Assembly: GCA_027886185.1 (NCBI GenBank)
Contig: WOAB01000158.1
Span: 62,001-126,000 of the forward strand
Source of the DNA: Rheum nobile
Lineage: Eukaryota > Streptophyta > Magnoliopsida > Caryophyllales > Polygonaceae
Length of the DNA stretch: 64,000 nt
Direction of reading: 5' to 3'
Position numbers and translations under genes: made by a program. Shown one piece after another: positions 32,176 through 44,005 of this stretch. The notes under the pieces were generated by a model, which was not told where the DNA came from, ran no database searches, and saw only the letters and a program-made list of their open reading frames with translations. Numbering within the stretch: position 1 is the first letter of the stretch; every line of letters begins with the position of its first letter.

Positions 32176-34650
32176 TATAATACCCCTTAAATTTTAGTAA
32201 GGGTATTTGGGTAATTTTTCCCAACCTTCGTTCAATAATTATTTCGCTTTCAGTGGAGTTCGGATTTTTCATAACATCCATGATCTCCGAAATAATTCAT
32301 TGAGTGGTATAAAATACATTCGATGTATTTTTGGGACTTATAATATTTGTTTGGATACAAATATATAATTTCCGGGGTTTAAAACCCATACCAAAACCAT
32401 TTCCTATGACACTGCCACAAATTTCCCCCCTGTGCTAATCCTGCCACGATACTCCCCCGTGTAAACTCTTGTCGGGGCACCTGTCCATGTAATGGTTGGG
32501 CACGTCTTCTTCCATGCTATTTAAGGAATCCGATCTTGAGGGTTGAAAGGCACCCAATCTCCTCTTTCTCTCTCTTCCTCTCGTTCGTACCAGCTCCGGT
32601 CTCCTCTTGCTCGAGTTCGCCGATGACCCACTCCGAGCTGTGTGGTGTTGCGTTGTCGTCGCGTGCTGCTGGATGTCGGCGTCGTGGTGCAGCTGCTCTC
32701 CCCGGCGACGAGCGTCCCTCCCGGCGTCGTCCAGCCTCCACCTCGCCGAGCTTCGACGAGCTCCTGTTGTGCTGCTCCATCCGCCGCTGCGTCTTGTGGG
32801 TGTTGCTGCTGGTGTCGTCGCCGCGAGCCGTGCTGCCGCCTCTTCTCCCGGCGACGAGAGCTCCGCCGGTGCCGAGCTGCCAGAAGGTAAAGGCGAGTTG
32901 TTTTGCCATGCTTGTTCATTGTTGTTGTTCAGTGATGTTGCTGAAGGTTGAAGACTAAGTGGGCCCCCTCTACTTAATTAGCGACTTCAGTATTGGGCCG
33001 TAAAGCCCAATTAGCTTTCGGTCCAGATTTAACCCAAAATCGATCGAGCGGTATAATTTCGACCCTCTTTCATCCGTATTTTTTTAGGAAAATTTAATTA
33101 ATATTTTTATGATTTAAAATCATAAAAATATATCAAGTTAAATTCCTTGAGTTCGTCCAGACAAATTAATTGATATTAATTAATTTGTCACGTGCTGAAT
33201 CGCGTGTGGACTCGTAATCTGTTGGAGCTATCTGAAACTTAGGCCATATCCTCGGAAAAGATATCATCAGTAGTCGTCTCGTCTAGATTCATCGTCGAAT
33301 CTACTCCAGGCAAGTGGCGGTTCGCTCTTGCTCATCATTCCATACTTCCATTAATTATCAATTGTTAGTTGTTAATTAATTTGGAATGATTTACTGTTTA
33401 TGTTAGGAACAGTTTTGATAAATTATATGATGAAAAGAATATGATATTATAATAGGTTGTATATCTTCTAGATCAACGCTATTATAGATATATGGTTATG
33501 ATAATTGCCTGGAAGGCTTTAATATGGATTATTACCGTGTTGAACTATTAGTTAGCACGAGTATTCGTAGGAATGCCTGGACTCTGTGAGGTCCATTCGT
33601 TTCTTTATAACTTGGGGAAAAGGGCGATCAAGACCCTACGGATGTAGAGGCTTGGACTCTGCGAGGTCCATTCCTTCGATATAGGTCCAGAGGCTTGGAC
33701 TCTGCGAGGTCCATTCCTTCGATATATGTCTTGCTTGGCGGGACATATATTTAAAAGCTTATAACGTGATGTGGGTTTTGGAATTAAATCAGATAAGTGC
33801 TCTTGACGCACATAATTAAATATACCATTTGGCGAGTAGTGCAGCTAGATAATAGTGCAGTTAGGAAAACTCGTCTTGACTTTGATCAGAGTAACATTCT
33901 CTTTCCAATCTGGATTCGCCGTGAGCGGTGAGGTTGGTCGTGAACCGAAACATCAAGTCGTTTTTGAACGCTTGTGTGATTATTAATGTTCCCCAACATT
34001 TGTCATGTTTCCGATAAGGCTCATTTCGTTGGAGTCTTCTTTTTGGATTGATTGTTATGAGACTCGGTCTCCAGAATCTTCTCTTGATCATGTCTTTTCA
34101 TAGATTTTAGTAGAAGTATGGTGGTTGACTATCGTCATCGGTTGTTATTCGAGAAACGATGAGTCTAACCTAATACGACTACTTTGGACCACTCTGCTTT
34201 GTACCCTTGCTTAGTCTTTCATTAGACTAACCAACCGTAATTGTTCTCTGCATGGTTGGCTGGTGTCATCCGTTCGATTCGGCACATCAGATAAGTTGTC
34301 ATCCCGTGAAGGCTAGAGCGAATATGGATGCAAACAATGTTTTTGATAAGTTTATTCAGGTCGAGATCCTTGACGGGTGATCATTGCGATCAAGACCCTT
34401 TTGTTGATTATTTAAAGTCTTCCGCTGTGTTAAATATGTCTTGTATTAAGCCTTCCGCTGTATTTTGGTTGTCTTTCGGATTATGGATGTAATGCCGAGA
34501 CAATGATTTTAAATGAAAGTTATGATATTTTGTATCATAATTGTTGTTTGATGATTTATATCAACTGGTAAAGCCTTGGGTGACATCGGACAGAACGTCT
34601 GAGGTCATTGGCGGTAATGCCTTTCCAAGGGAATATTTGGGGGTGTTACA
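32176..34650 (+). mobile_element. Solo Ty3/gypsy LTR (TGTAACACCC family)
   Basis: 2,475 bp from TATAATACCCCT to GGGGGTGTTACA, the reverse orientation of the LTRs at 14784 and 18161. It shares GCAAGTGGCGGTTCGCTCTT, the CACGAGTATTCGTAGGAATG block and GGTGACATCGGACAG-type terminal sequence. The initial TG has become TA. It is flanked by GCAAT (32171-32175) and GTAAT (34651-34655), a target duplication with one change. It splits the GGGACAGTTGCAA array. A TATA-like CTATTTAAGG lies at 32516. The GC-rich stretch 32540-32960 has overlapping open frames on both strands; I treat them as chance frames in the transcribed part of the LTR. Confidence 0.8.
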
Positions 34651-34655
34651 GTAAT

Positions 34656-35083
34656 GGAATCTGCTTGAGACAGTTTCAAACTGTCCCAAGCAGCTTCGAT
34701 TGTTTTTTGCACTTCTACAGCTGGAAACTTTTAATTGTTTTTTTCTAATCAACTGAATATATCTTTCATATACTATTTTTCGGACGTATATAAACTATAT
34801 TGAACTATAAAAATCAATTGTAATACATACCTCTTTTCAATTGCAAATTCCACACTCTTTGCCCAAACAATTTCGATTCTCTGTGTCGATTACTTCTGAT
34901 CTGTTTTTTCTCTTATGTCGAATTGCTTCTAATTCTGTGTCAAATCTCTTCAGTTTTTCGAATTAATTCAGTTTGTCGAATTAATTCTGTGTCAAATTGC
35001 TCTTTCTTGCGGAGGAAGCAAATTCGTTCGGATTTGTTGCGCGCGTGTTGTTATTTTAATGACCTAGGGGGTCAAGCGGCTAG
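34656..35083. other. End of the MULE-associated repeat and unassigned sequence
   Basis: It begins with a unit of the GGGACAGTTGCAA array, then AT-rich sequence with repeats of TTCGAATTAATTC. No gene is seen. It ends with the target site GCTAG (35079-35083) of the next element. Confidence 0.5.
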
Positions 35084-35711
35084 TGTTTTGGGGCGAAAAG
35101 ATCAATCGACCTAAATCGCCTTAGACGGGGTAACGAGTCGATTGGGTGGAATACAATAAATCCAAATCAAATGAGCAATCAACTACGTATAATATAGGAG
35201 AAAGATTTATGTGCTAATATATCGATTATACGATGATTAAAACGAGACAAAGTGTAGCTTATCCTGTAGATACAAGAGTCGAATCTTGTATGACCGGTTA
35301 GTCTAGTGTCCGATCCTTGGTGGTCGAATGTTGTTGCCAAAAGAGCTAAATGAGACTAAGTAAGTTTTTCAAGCCTTTTCAGAATAGAGATCTCGATTGT
35401 TTATGTATCTTGCGTCCCTGCCCTATTTATGGGATCTTCCTCTTTACCGGTGTTCTTACCATTTTGGTGAAATCTTTCCTTTAATATCTGAGCATAATCT
35501 CTGGGATTTCCTTATTAATGAGGCTTTCTAATTTTGTATTTGAACTGGATGCCGTTTGCTGAAGATCGAGCAGTTATGGCGTTTGGGCGAGATCTTCGGG
35601 ATCGGTCGGGTTGGTGCATTGATGAGTATCCGACGTCCTTCTTCATACTTCTTGGGCTACATCTAAGGTAAGGCGGCCCAATCCATTAGGCGAAGCTTTC
35701 TGGGCCCTACA
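35084..35711 (-). repeat. Tat-like left (3') LTR
   Basis: 628 bp, nearly identical in structure to 55668-56288. The polypurine tract on the sense strand, CTTGGGGCTAT, directly precedes it at 35712-35722. Confidence 0.9.
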
Positions 35712-36069
35712 ATAGCCCCAAGTCGTTTTGGGCTCAGGGCAGCTAAGGGCAGGAGCCAAGACGACTTCCACTCTGCACACGATCTCCACCATCCGTTCTG
35801 GCGCGACAGGAAAGGGTCGACGTGGCGACAATCGCGCGGCATGATGGGACAGCCTAAGCCTCTAGCCTTCCCTCCATAAATTTGAAGTAAATCGACAGGC
35901 ATTTTCATCTTCCTTCTTCTGATTTCTCTGTGTTTCTCGCTTTGGTAAGTCTTTAGAATCTTTCAAGATTGCCTTCCGATTCCCTCCTCTCTCCATTTTA
36001 GATATAGTTTCCAGTAGCTCCGCAGAATCGTCCGCCACTCGTTCGAGCAAAAACGACGGTTCCCCCTTT

Positions 36070-37932
36070 TCGTTTTGAAGGAGGATGACGCCCTCACGGG
36101 GACGTTGACGTAGGCGGATCTGAAGCAGATTCTCCAAGTCGGCGGCTTTCCACTGGAGACGGTTGCGAGGCTTCCTCATCCAGACGAGAGGGCGGATGCC
36201 AGATACGAGGGGTGGATCTGCTTTTATGCTTATCCGTTTCGGATTGGACACAAGATTCTGTTCACTCCCCTCGTTCGTGATTTCCTGGCGATTCTGGCGC
36301 TTGCGCCGTGTCAAGTCATGCCACAAGCGTGGCGGGTTCTTAGGGTTTTGGACCTCTTGAACTCGAAGTCGGGGATTGGTTTTGACTTCGATGCCTTGTG
36401 GTACAACTACGCCTTGGGGTCGAAGAGTTCTTCCCAGATTCAGTTGCGTAGGCGTCAGGGCCGGAAGCCGCTGGTGTCAAATCTGGATGTGAACGACCGT
36501 GGATGGGGGTCGAAATTCTTCTTCGTCGAGCGGTCGTCTTTGGAAAAGGGGGGTGATTGTTCGTTCTTGCTGACAGAATGGCGAGTCGAAAGTATGCACC
36601 TTTCCCTTTTGTTTGCTTTGTCGGATATATTTTAACTTTTGCTTACCTCTCTTTTCATGTAGTTCTTGAGCCCGAGGACCTGGAAGTTGATGCTAAATCG
36701 GAGGGTCTGACCAACATTTTTCTTGGGATTCCGTTGTCGGAGCGTAGTTTCGTGAATGTCAATTTGCTATCTACTGGTCCGATGACTCAAGACATTATGT
36801 CGGCCCCGTCACCTTCTCATGTTAAGTGTAAGTCTTCTGTTTGGGTCGCATACATTTCCGTTTATGTACTATATTCATAATTTATATCCTGTCTGGTGTA
36901 ATAGTGTCTCGTGTTGGTCGGTCGAGTGCTCGCCTAAAGGGGGTGTCTGGGAAAGGTCTGATCGAACAGAAATTGGCGGCGGCCAGAGCTTTGTCGAGCA
37001 AATCAAAGCATGTCAAATCATTTTTCCCAGCGAAGGTTGGTGATAAAAGAAAGGCGGTCGTTTCCTCTGATGTTGAGAAGATCATCACGGATATTCCAAA
37101 AAAGAAATCAGGTACCTCTTCGAGCATCGAAAGGATTGACCAAGTCGGGCGGTCCATTGCCGATCTGTTCCAAGCCCAGGATCCGACTTTGAAATCGGAA
37201 GTCCATGGAGTCTCACCTCTGGACTGTATTGGCGAGGCTGGTTGTTCCGCTTAGAAGGTATGTTATTTCTCAAGTCTTGTCTTTTTTCTTGATTTTTCCA
37301 CTGGGTGACTTTTCACATGTCTTTTCTTTTGTTTTACATCTTTTAGACCTTCCAGTTCCTCTTGGGCACCTACTCTGGAGTGAAGGAGATGGTCTCCAAG
37401 GCTGAGGAAAGGGCTGCCAAATCGGAATCTGTCTTGGCGGCATTGAGGACTGAGGTGAAGGGAGCTGAGAGTCGTTTGAAGGAGGCTGAACGCCGTTTCA
37501 CGGGGGAAGTGGACTAAGGTGAAGGCTCGTCAAGACGAGCTAGAATGTTGTCAGAAAGAGCTCGACGTGAGCCGAGTTGGAGTCGAGGAGAAGGTCAAGC
37601 AAGCCAGGATCGACGGTGGTCGAATTGCATGCGATGTTGGCATCTTCTATGCATTGAAGTCGCGTGTCGAAATGGTCGAGGAGTTTGAAGAGGGCAAGCA
37701 CGAGGTCTGGGATTTGAAGATGGAGAAACGAAATATGGATACCTTGTTTCCCAAGGGGAATCTGGGGGTGGAGTTGTTTCGACTTGCCGGCATCGAAGAT
37801 GAGTTTCTTGATGAGAGCGCCGGTGAAGATGAAGTTCATTCCAGCGGTGCTGCTCCTATCGTGTCGTCCGAGCCCCAGCCTTTGTCCGACCCGGCTCCCG
37901 CCGAAGGTAATGATGCGACTCCTGACTCCTAG
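36070..37932 (+). CDS. Accessory ORF antisense to gag-pol (Transposase_28-like)
   Basis: The first large exon (about 36080-36600) reads LQVGGFPLETVARLPHPDER, WICFYAYPFRIG, CQVMPQAWRVLRVLDLL and DRGWGSKFFFVERSS. This pattern resembles the Pfam family 'putative gypsy type transposon' (Transposase_28), with the conserved GW.S.FFFV. Introns are evident, for example an acceptor ending TTTTCATGTAG before LEPEDLEV near 36664. Later exons include DIPKKKSGTSSSIERIDQVG (to about 37250) and a coiled coil (37380-37930, QDELECCQKELDVSRVGV). A few in-frame stops near 36090-36110 suggest decay. The function is not known. A homologous antisense gene lies at 51825-53943. Confidence 0.55.
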
Positions 37933-38672
37933 TTCTTCGTCCTCCTTTTTTATGAATCTTTTGCAAATGACTTGTGGTTCCACCTGTGCGTGGGTGAAGT
38001 ACTTTCGGTTTGGCGACCCATCCATCATCGTGGGTCGCATGATATGTTTTTAGGAATGTTTGAAGTCCTACATGTGTGTAGGTAGACAATATGTTTTGGC
38101 GACCCGTTCACCATCGCAGGTCGCATGAATGTAAAAAGAATTAGACTCTCTTTATTATTGGCGTACTCTATTTTACAAAGGATTGACCTTGTCCTATGTC
38201 TTAAATGTTTGTCGGACTCTTTTTGGAAAAGATAGTCGCGATGCCTTTTGACTTGTTTCGGATTTGCCTGTATGCTCCGTCGAGTAGGGCTTTCCGTGTC
38301 ATGTAAGAAAAGGGAGGCCTGCAAGCGTGTACTTTTTTGTTTAGTCATGACTTGTATTATGTCGAGGAGGGGAGCAATATGTTTTTATTGCGTAAATGTA
38401 ATAAGGGGTTGACCTTATGTATTGTATAAGGCGGGCGGTGTGCCGGCGTGCCTCTGGTATTCATCTCCTCGTGTTCCGATCGATCGTGTAAACGTAGTGT
38501 AAGCACTTTTTGTGTGTGACTGGATCCAGCTTGTCTTTGTGTTTTCCTGTACTCATGGTCATAAGAACGTGTCTTTGCTAGACGTAAGTGTTAGGTTCAT
38601 GGAATAGAGTCGGGTCGTAACGACAAATAATTTGTAAAAAATGAGGGGGTTCTAGTGTCTTACCAGATGAGG
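37933..38672. other. Untranslated region between the accessory ORF and integrase
   Basis: Two near repeats are visible: GGCGACCCATCCATCATCGTGGGTCGCATGA-like sequence near 38010 and a GGCGACCCGTTCACCATC copy near 38098. No coding sequence is recognised. The two convergent genes (accessory plus, pol minus) end here. Confidence 0.5.
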
Positions 38673-39797
38673 TTAGAAGTGATATAGCTTTAGATGTGTG
38701 GCGTTCCAGCTTCTCGGGATTGGTTGTCCGTCTTTATCTTCTAGTCGATATGCTCCTTGTCCGACTACTTCTTTGATGAGGTAGGGACCTTCCCATTGGG
38801 GTGCAAGCTTGCCATCGGCCGGATCTTTGGTGTTCTGGAATGTCTTTCTGAGGACCCAATCGCCAACTTTGAAGACTTTGGCCCGGACGTTCTTGTTGTA
38901 ACTTCTCGCGACTTGCTGCTGAAACCTGACCATCCTAATTCTAGCTTTTTCCCTAGTCTCGTCGATCGTGTCTAAGTTGTGTGCTAGTTCGACGTCGTTT
39001 TGTTCGTGCGTCTAGAGACCATAACGAGCTATGGGGACTAGTAGTTCGGCGGGAATGACCGCTTCACTTCCGTAGATGAGTGAGAATGGTGATTGTCCGA
39101 TTGCGTTCTTCGGAATGGTCCTATCGAACCAGAGGATGAGGGGAAGTTCATCCGCCCATTTTCCTTTAGCCCCTGTGAGGCGTTTCTTGAGGTTGTTGAT
39201 GATGATTTTGTTACTAGACTCGGCTTGTCCGTTGGATTGCGGGTATCGAGGAGTGGACGTGACCAGATTGATGTTCCACTGGTCACAGAAGGCTCGAGTT
39301 TTATGACTGATGAATTGGGAGCCATTGTCCCACACGATTTCTGATGGGACGCCAAATCTGCACATGATATTGCGTTTTATAAATGAAATGACATGTTGAT
39401 CTTTTACCTCTCGATATGCTTCTGCTTCGACCCATGTGGAAAAATAGTCTGTCATGGCGAGGAAGAAGACCCGTTGACCCGATACTGGTGGGAGTTTTCC
39501 GACGATGTCCAATCCCCATCTCATGAAGGGCCACAGTGCTAGAGTCGGATGGAGGAGCTCTAGGGGTTGATGCGGAACTGGTGCATGTCGTTGATAGGTG
39601 TCGCATTTCTTGGTGTATTCCATCGCGTCTCTATTCATTGTGGGCCAGTAGTATCCCATTCGCAGGGCTTTCCCCGAGAGGCTTTGTCCTCCAGTGTGGT
39701 TGCCACACTCTCCTTCATGTAATGATTGCAAGATACGTTCGACCTCTGGAGTCTTGAGGCATCGTAGGAGTATCCCTGTGGCAGATCTTTTGAACAA
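38673..39797 (-). pseudogene. Tat-like integrase
   Basis: Continuous minus-strand frame with one stop at 39012-39014. The HHCC zinc region is LHEGECGNHTGGQSLSGKAL with a later CDTYQRHA. The catalytic core has GLDIVGKLP, MTDYFSTWVEAEAY and DNGSQFISHKTRAFC (D, D) and SNGQAESSNKIIINNL (E). The C-terminal part at 38673-38933 (KVGDWVLRKTFQNTKDP, GPYLIKEVVGQGAYRLED) is the usual integrase tail. Integrase joins the cDNA to the host chromosome. The catalytic D, D and E look intact, but one stop separates the tail. Confidence 0.85.
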
Positions 39798-39935
39798 GAC
39801 ATCACTTATAATGTCGAAGGAGAGAGCTCGTACCTTTAGCCTTTTTGCTTCTGTTTTGTCATTGGGCAGGATGCCGTCTTTTAGCCATTTGACGTAAGGT
39901 AGTGTCCAGTCGTCATGATTGTTGACAATGTCTTC

Positions 39936-40460
39936 TTATGGCCGGTCGCCTACCTCCAATGCGACAAGCTCTTCCAACGGTGTGCTCTGATCCTTGGGTG
40001 TTTTCGGGACAGCCGGTGTCGTAATGTGTGCCAATGGGATGTTTGGGAATTCTTTCGGATCCAAGGCGGACCCTAGGTTGGCTAGTGCGTCGGCCTGAGC
40101 GTTGAGATCTCTGGAGACCTGTCTGATGTCGAATTTCCGGAATTGGTTGATTAGTTTCTTGACCACATCCAGATAGGCTATTATTCTATCGTCTTTGACG
40201 TTGTACGAACCTTGAATTTGATTTACGACCAGGAGGGAGTCACAAATGACTTCGATTTCTTAGACTCCTAGGTCGCGTGCCAGGACGAGCCCAAATACGA
40301 GTGCTTCGTACTCAGCTTCATTGTTAGTCGCGTCCCATTCGCATCTTACGGCTTGGGCTATCTTGTCTCCTTGTGGTGATTTTTAGCACGACCCCCAGTC
40401 CTGATCCCCTAGCGTTCGATGCTCCGTCTATGTAGAGTTCCCATTACTTGTTTCTTCTGT
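39936..40460 (-). pseudogene. Archaeal-type RNase H (second RNase H)
   Basis: Minus-strand frame with STDGASNARGSGLGVV (first Asp), NNEAEYEALVFGLVLA (Glu) and VICDSLLVVNQIQGSY (Asp). It continues with RQVSRDLNAQADALANLGSA. Two or more stops interrupt. This additional RNase H after the RT-linked one marks the Tat lineage of plant Ty3/gypsy elements. Confidence 0.75.
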
Positions 40461-40599
40461 CGTGAGCAATTGTGTTGCTTCCTTGATAGCTTCTTGTTCT
40501 AGGGTCGGGCTAAAATCTGCCACAAAATCGGTCAATGCCTGGGACTTGATCGCCGTACTAGGTTCATACTCAATCTCGTAACCACTGAGGTGTATGGCC

Positions 40600-41352
40600 T
40601 ACTTAGCCATTCGTCCTGTGAATTCTGGTTTCCTCATGATTGCTCTCATGGGATGGTTAGTATGAACAACTATAGTATGTGATTCAAAATAGGGTTTAAG
40701 TTAATTCGACGCCATTACCAGTGCTAGGACGAGTTTTTCCAATGACGAGTACCTTGTTTCTGCCAGAAGTAGCGTTCGACTGACGTAATAGATTGGTGAC
40801 TGCTTGCCGTCTTCTTCTCTGACTAGCACTGCGCTTACTGCAGACTCCGACACTGCTAGGTACAATAGTAGTGGCTCGTCGTCTTTAGGTTTTGCTAACA
40901 ATAGGGGGCTGGCCAGGTACCTCTTCAGATCTTGAAATGCGGCTTCATGTTCTTTCGTCCAATGGAAGGACTTGTTCTTTCTGAGAGCATTGTGGAAAGG
41001 TTTGCATTTGTCCGACGACTTTGAGATGAACCTGTTTAGAGCTTCTATTCGACCTGGCAGCTTTTGTACGTCCTTGATGCATCGAGGAGATCGAAGGTTG
41101 ATGATGGCATTGACCTATTCCGGGCTGGCCTCTATTCCTCTTTGGGTTACCATGTACCCCTAGAATTTCCCTGATGACACTCCAAAAGAGAATTTCATAG
41201 GATTTTGTTTCATGTTATATATTTTCAGTACCTCGAAGCCGTCGTGGAGGTGATCGATGTGGTTCCTCTTCTTTTTTTACTTGACCAGCATGTCATTTAT
41301 GTAGACTTCCATAGTGTCCCCAATTTGATCTTTGAACATCTTATTGACTAGT
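40600..41352 (-). pseudogene. Tat-like RT (C-terminal half) and first RNase H
   Basis: The RT continues from 43291 across the solo LTR. The active-site motif at 41292-41303 reads YIND instead of YVDD. Further parts include NRFISKSSDKCKPFHNALRK, EHEAAFQDLKRYLASPLLL, and RNase H segments LAVSESAVSAVLVREEDGK and IYYVSRTLLLAETRYSSLEK. Several stops (near 41283, 41163 and 40699) show it is not functional. Confidence 0.8.
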
Positions 41353-42669
41353 TGATCAGCGCTACTTTGTAGGGTTTAACTAGGAGTTGTTACCGGTGTT
41401 TTGGGTACCATTTGGATTGTTTTAGAGCTTAAGTTAGAAGATTGGAGTTAAGAAGAAGAAGTATGATTTTGGTGGTTTGGAGGAGCTTAAATGAAGATTT
41501 AGAAGATGGAGAAGAAAGCCACGAGAGAAGACGAAGGAAGAGCTGGAGAAGCTACAGAAGCTTTTCCGCGGTCGCGGAAATCACCGCCGCGGTCGCGGAA
41601 TATTACGAGGCAAAGAAGAGCAACAGTGAAGAATCCGCGGTCGCGGAAAATACGAAGACAGCGAGGCTTTACAGAGACATTTCCGCGGTCGCGAAAATCT
41701 TTCCGCAGTCGCGGAAATCCATTTATCAGACGCGCGAGATTTGTTTCGTCCGAAGATCCGAAGTTTTATTTTATTTCTTTTATTTATTTCCGTTTTATTT
41801 CTTTATGGAAAGATATTATTTCCTATCTTGAGTTTTAGGTTTTGCTAGGTTTTATAACCTAGTTTGCTAGCAGCCTCTTTTCATTATCCATTCATTCATT
41901 ATTCAGTTTACATCAGTTTTTCCCTTAGAGATTTTGTGTTTCAAGACTATGAAGAACTAAGCAACCTTTGCTTAGTCCGACGATTGAAGCCTTCGTTTGC
42001 ATTTGATTGTGAGATTATAACTCTATTTCCTTTTCTTTGATTATATCTCTTCTCTTTGTGCTTATTCCTATTGATTCTTGTTGATTTGACTGGCATGATC
42101 ATCTAGTTGATATTAGTAATTGTCTATTGCTAGGGTTTGGTTATTTCGGGTTGAAATTCCTTATCTTGTGTAGCAAACATGATATTCTAGGACTGGTTGG
42201 ACTAGTTTATTGTGAATAGATTTGATTATGTGTTAAATGCTACGGGTTGTGGTGTTGCATGTATCCTGGTTAGTTCCTATGCTTCCTGCTACTATTGTTC
42301 TAAATCTTGATAGTTTCATGTGCGTTCAATAGTTAGGGTTACCAGGACTGGTTGGACTGATAACTATTTCAGAATAGGGACATGAATATTCATAGGAAGG
42401 AATAGAGATAATCTAGGATCAATCAATCAAATGAATGGTAGATATTTGTCTGGCTAAGTTACTTTTCCCAATTGATTATAACCCTTTACTTTGATTTACT
42501 TTGTTATTTGCAAACAAAACCAAAACCCCCCCTTTGTTACCTTTGGCATACAACTTGTGCACTTAGAAAGATTACTACCTCCCTGTGGGATTCGACCCTT
42601 GCTTGCCTACTATACTTAGTTAGGTTTTTAAGGATTACTTTGTTTAGGTGCTTGCGACAACGCCTATCA
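41353..42669 (+). mobile_element. Athila-like solo LTR inserted in RT
   Basis: 1,317 bp from TGATCAGCGCTACTTTGTAG to AACGCCTATCA with the perfect duplication CTAGT on both sides (41348-41352 and 42670-42674). The terminal sequence resembles the LTRs at 24949 and 62636 but is clearly a different subfamily. It separates the RT into two halves. Five copies of the quasi-palindrome lie at 41563-41714. A solo LTR with intact TSD results from recombination between the two LTRs of a former full element. Confidence 0.9.
41563..41714 (+). repeat. Quasi-palindrome array CCGCGGTCGCGG (solo LTR)
   Basis: Five units at about 41563-41580 (TTTCCGCGGTCGCGGAAA, arms of 8), 41587-41598, 41635-41646, 41683-41694 (one change) and 41703-41714 (one change). 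Spacings are 24, 48, 48 and 20 bp from unit to unit. Confidence 0.85.
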
Positions 42670-42675
42670 CTAGTC

Positions 42676-43291
42676 GTTGATACGTAGCTCCTGCATTTTT
42701 TAGTCCGAAGGGCATCACTTTATAACAATAAATACCTTGATTTGTGATGAATGTCATTTTCTCTTGGTCTTCCGGTTCCATAAGGATCGGATTGTAACCA
42801 CTGAACGCATCCATGAAGGATAGCATTTTGTGTCCCGCTATTGCGTCGACCATGGCGTCGATATGAGGAAGTGGGACTGAGTCCTTGGGGCATGCTTTGC
42901 TAAGGTCAATGAAGTCGATGCAGACTCTCCACTTGCCGTTCTTCTTTTGGACCACAACCACATTGGCTAGCCAATCGGGGTAGTCGACTTCTCTTATCTT
43001 TCCCGTTTCTAGCAAGCTCCTGACTTCGTCGTTGATGATCTTGTTCCGCTCGGGGGCGAATTTCCTGCGTTTTTGCTTCGCATGAGGGTGAGACAGATCT
43101 ACATTTAAATTATGAGTAATAACGTTTTGAGATATTCCGACCATGTCTTCATGTGACCACGCGAAGCAGTCAACATTAGACCGAACGAATTCCAATATTT
43201 GTTGCCTGGTCGAGTCGTCCAAATCCGACCCGACCCTTACGGTTTGGTTTGTCTTTGAAGGATCTAGTGCAATCTTATCGAGCTTTACCAT
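42676..43291 (-). pseudogene. Tat-like reverse transcriptase, N-terminal half
   Basis: Minus-strand frame after the UAG at 43337: LDPSKTNQTVRVGSDLDDST, FAWSHEDMVGI, then the fingers and palm with LLETGKIREVDYPDWLANVV, KKNGKWRVCIDFIDLSKACP, MLSFMDAFSGYNPILMEPED (first catalytic Asp), IYCYKVMPFGLKNAGATYQR. It stops where the solo LTR was inserted; translation past 42675 is LTR sequence. It has the same frame as gag and protease. Confidence 0.85.
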
Positions 43292-43336
43292 CTCTGGTTC
43301 GATGTATCGACTAGGTCCTTTGCCGAACTGTAGTTG

Positions 43337-43873
43337 CTATGCGATCTTTGGTTCGACCGCGCTCTTCATGGAGGCGACATAGCATTCTTTGGCCATCCTT
43401 TGGTCGCCCTTGATCTCTTGAACTCCCCACTTGGTAGGGAACTTGATGGTCTGATGGTACGTTGAGGGTACCGCCTTCATTACGTGTATCCAAGGCCTGC
43501 CAAGAATGCAGTTGTAGGGAGATGGACAGTCTAGGACTAGGAATTTTACCTGTTGGTTTACTCCTCCGACGTATGTCATAAGGATGATTTCACTGATAGT
43601 GTGCTTGACTTCGCCGTTGAACCCGACTAGTGGAGTCGATTTCTTGAGAAGATCATCTTCACCCAGACCCATCCCTTTGAGGGCGTCGAAGGTCAAGAGG
43701 TTGGTCGAACTTCCTGTATCGATTAGTACTCTACGTATCAAACAGTTTCCGATGGACAGAGAAATTACCAGACCGTCATGATGATCTCCCGACTCGTCAA
43801 CGTCGAATTCGTCAAAGGTGACCGTTGGGAGGTTAGAGACCTTGGGTCGTCTGAATTCTAGTATCTCGGGCAT
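43337..43873 (-). pseudogene. Tat-like aspartic protease, ending in a UAG-CAA-CUA stop
   Basis: The frame has RRVLIDTGSSTNLLTFDAL with the catalytic DTGS, then HTISEIILMTYVGGVNQQVK and NCILGRPWIHVMKAVPSTYH. It ends AVEPKIA followed by TAG at 43337-43339. The next two codons on the sense strand are CAA CTA, and the frame continues open to the RT. The protease would process Gag-Pol. The stop context is discussed under findings. Confidence 0.85.
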
Positions 43874-44005
43874 GTTCCCTTTGCTTTCTCTCGCATGCCT
43901 TTTCGCCGTGGAGTACGTGTTTCCACATACGTCCGAGCCTCCTGAAATAGTATTGATGACCTTTGTATGGATAGGAGACGGGGGTTTATCGTGTTTTACC
44001 TGATC

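Noticed and set aside
32517..32958. Several overlapping open frames over 100 codons on both strands
   Set aside because: The GC-rich part of a solo LTR; frames on both strands are low-complexity (Arg, Ser, Cys runs) and show no protein motif.
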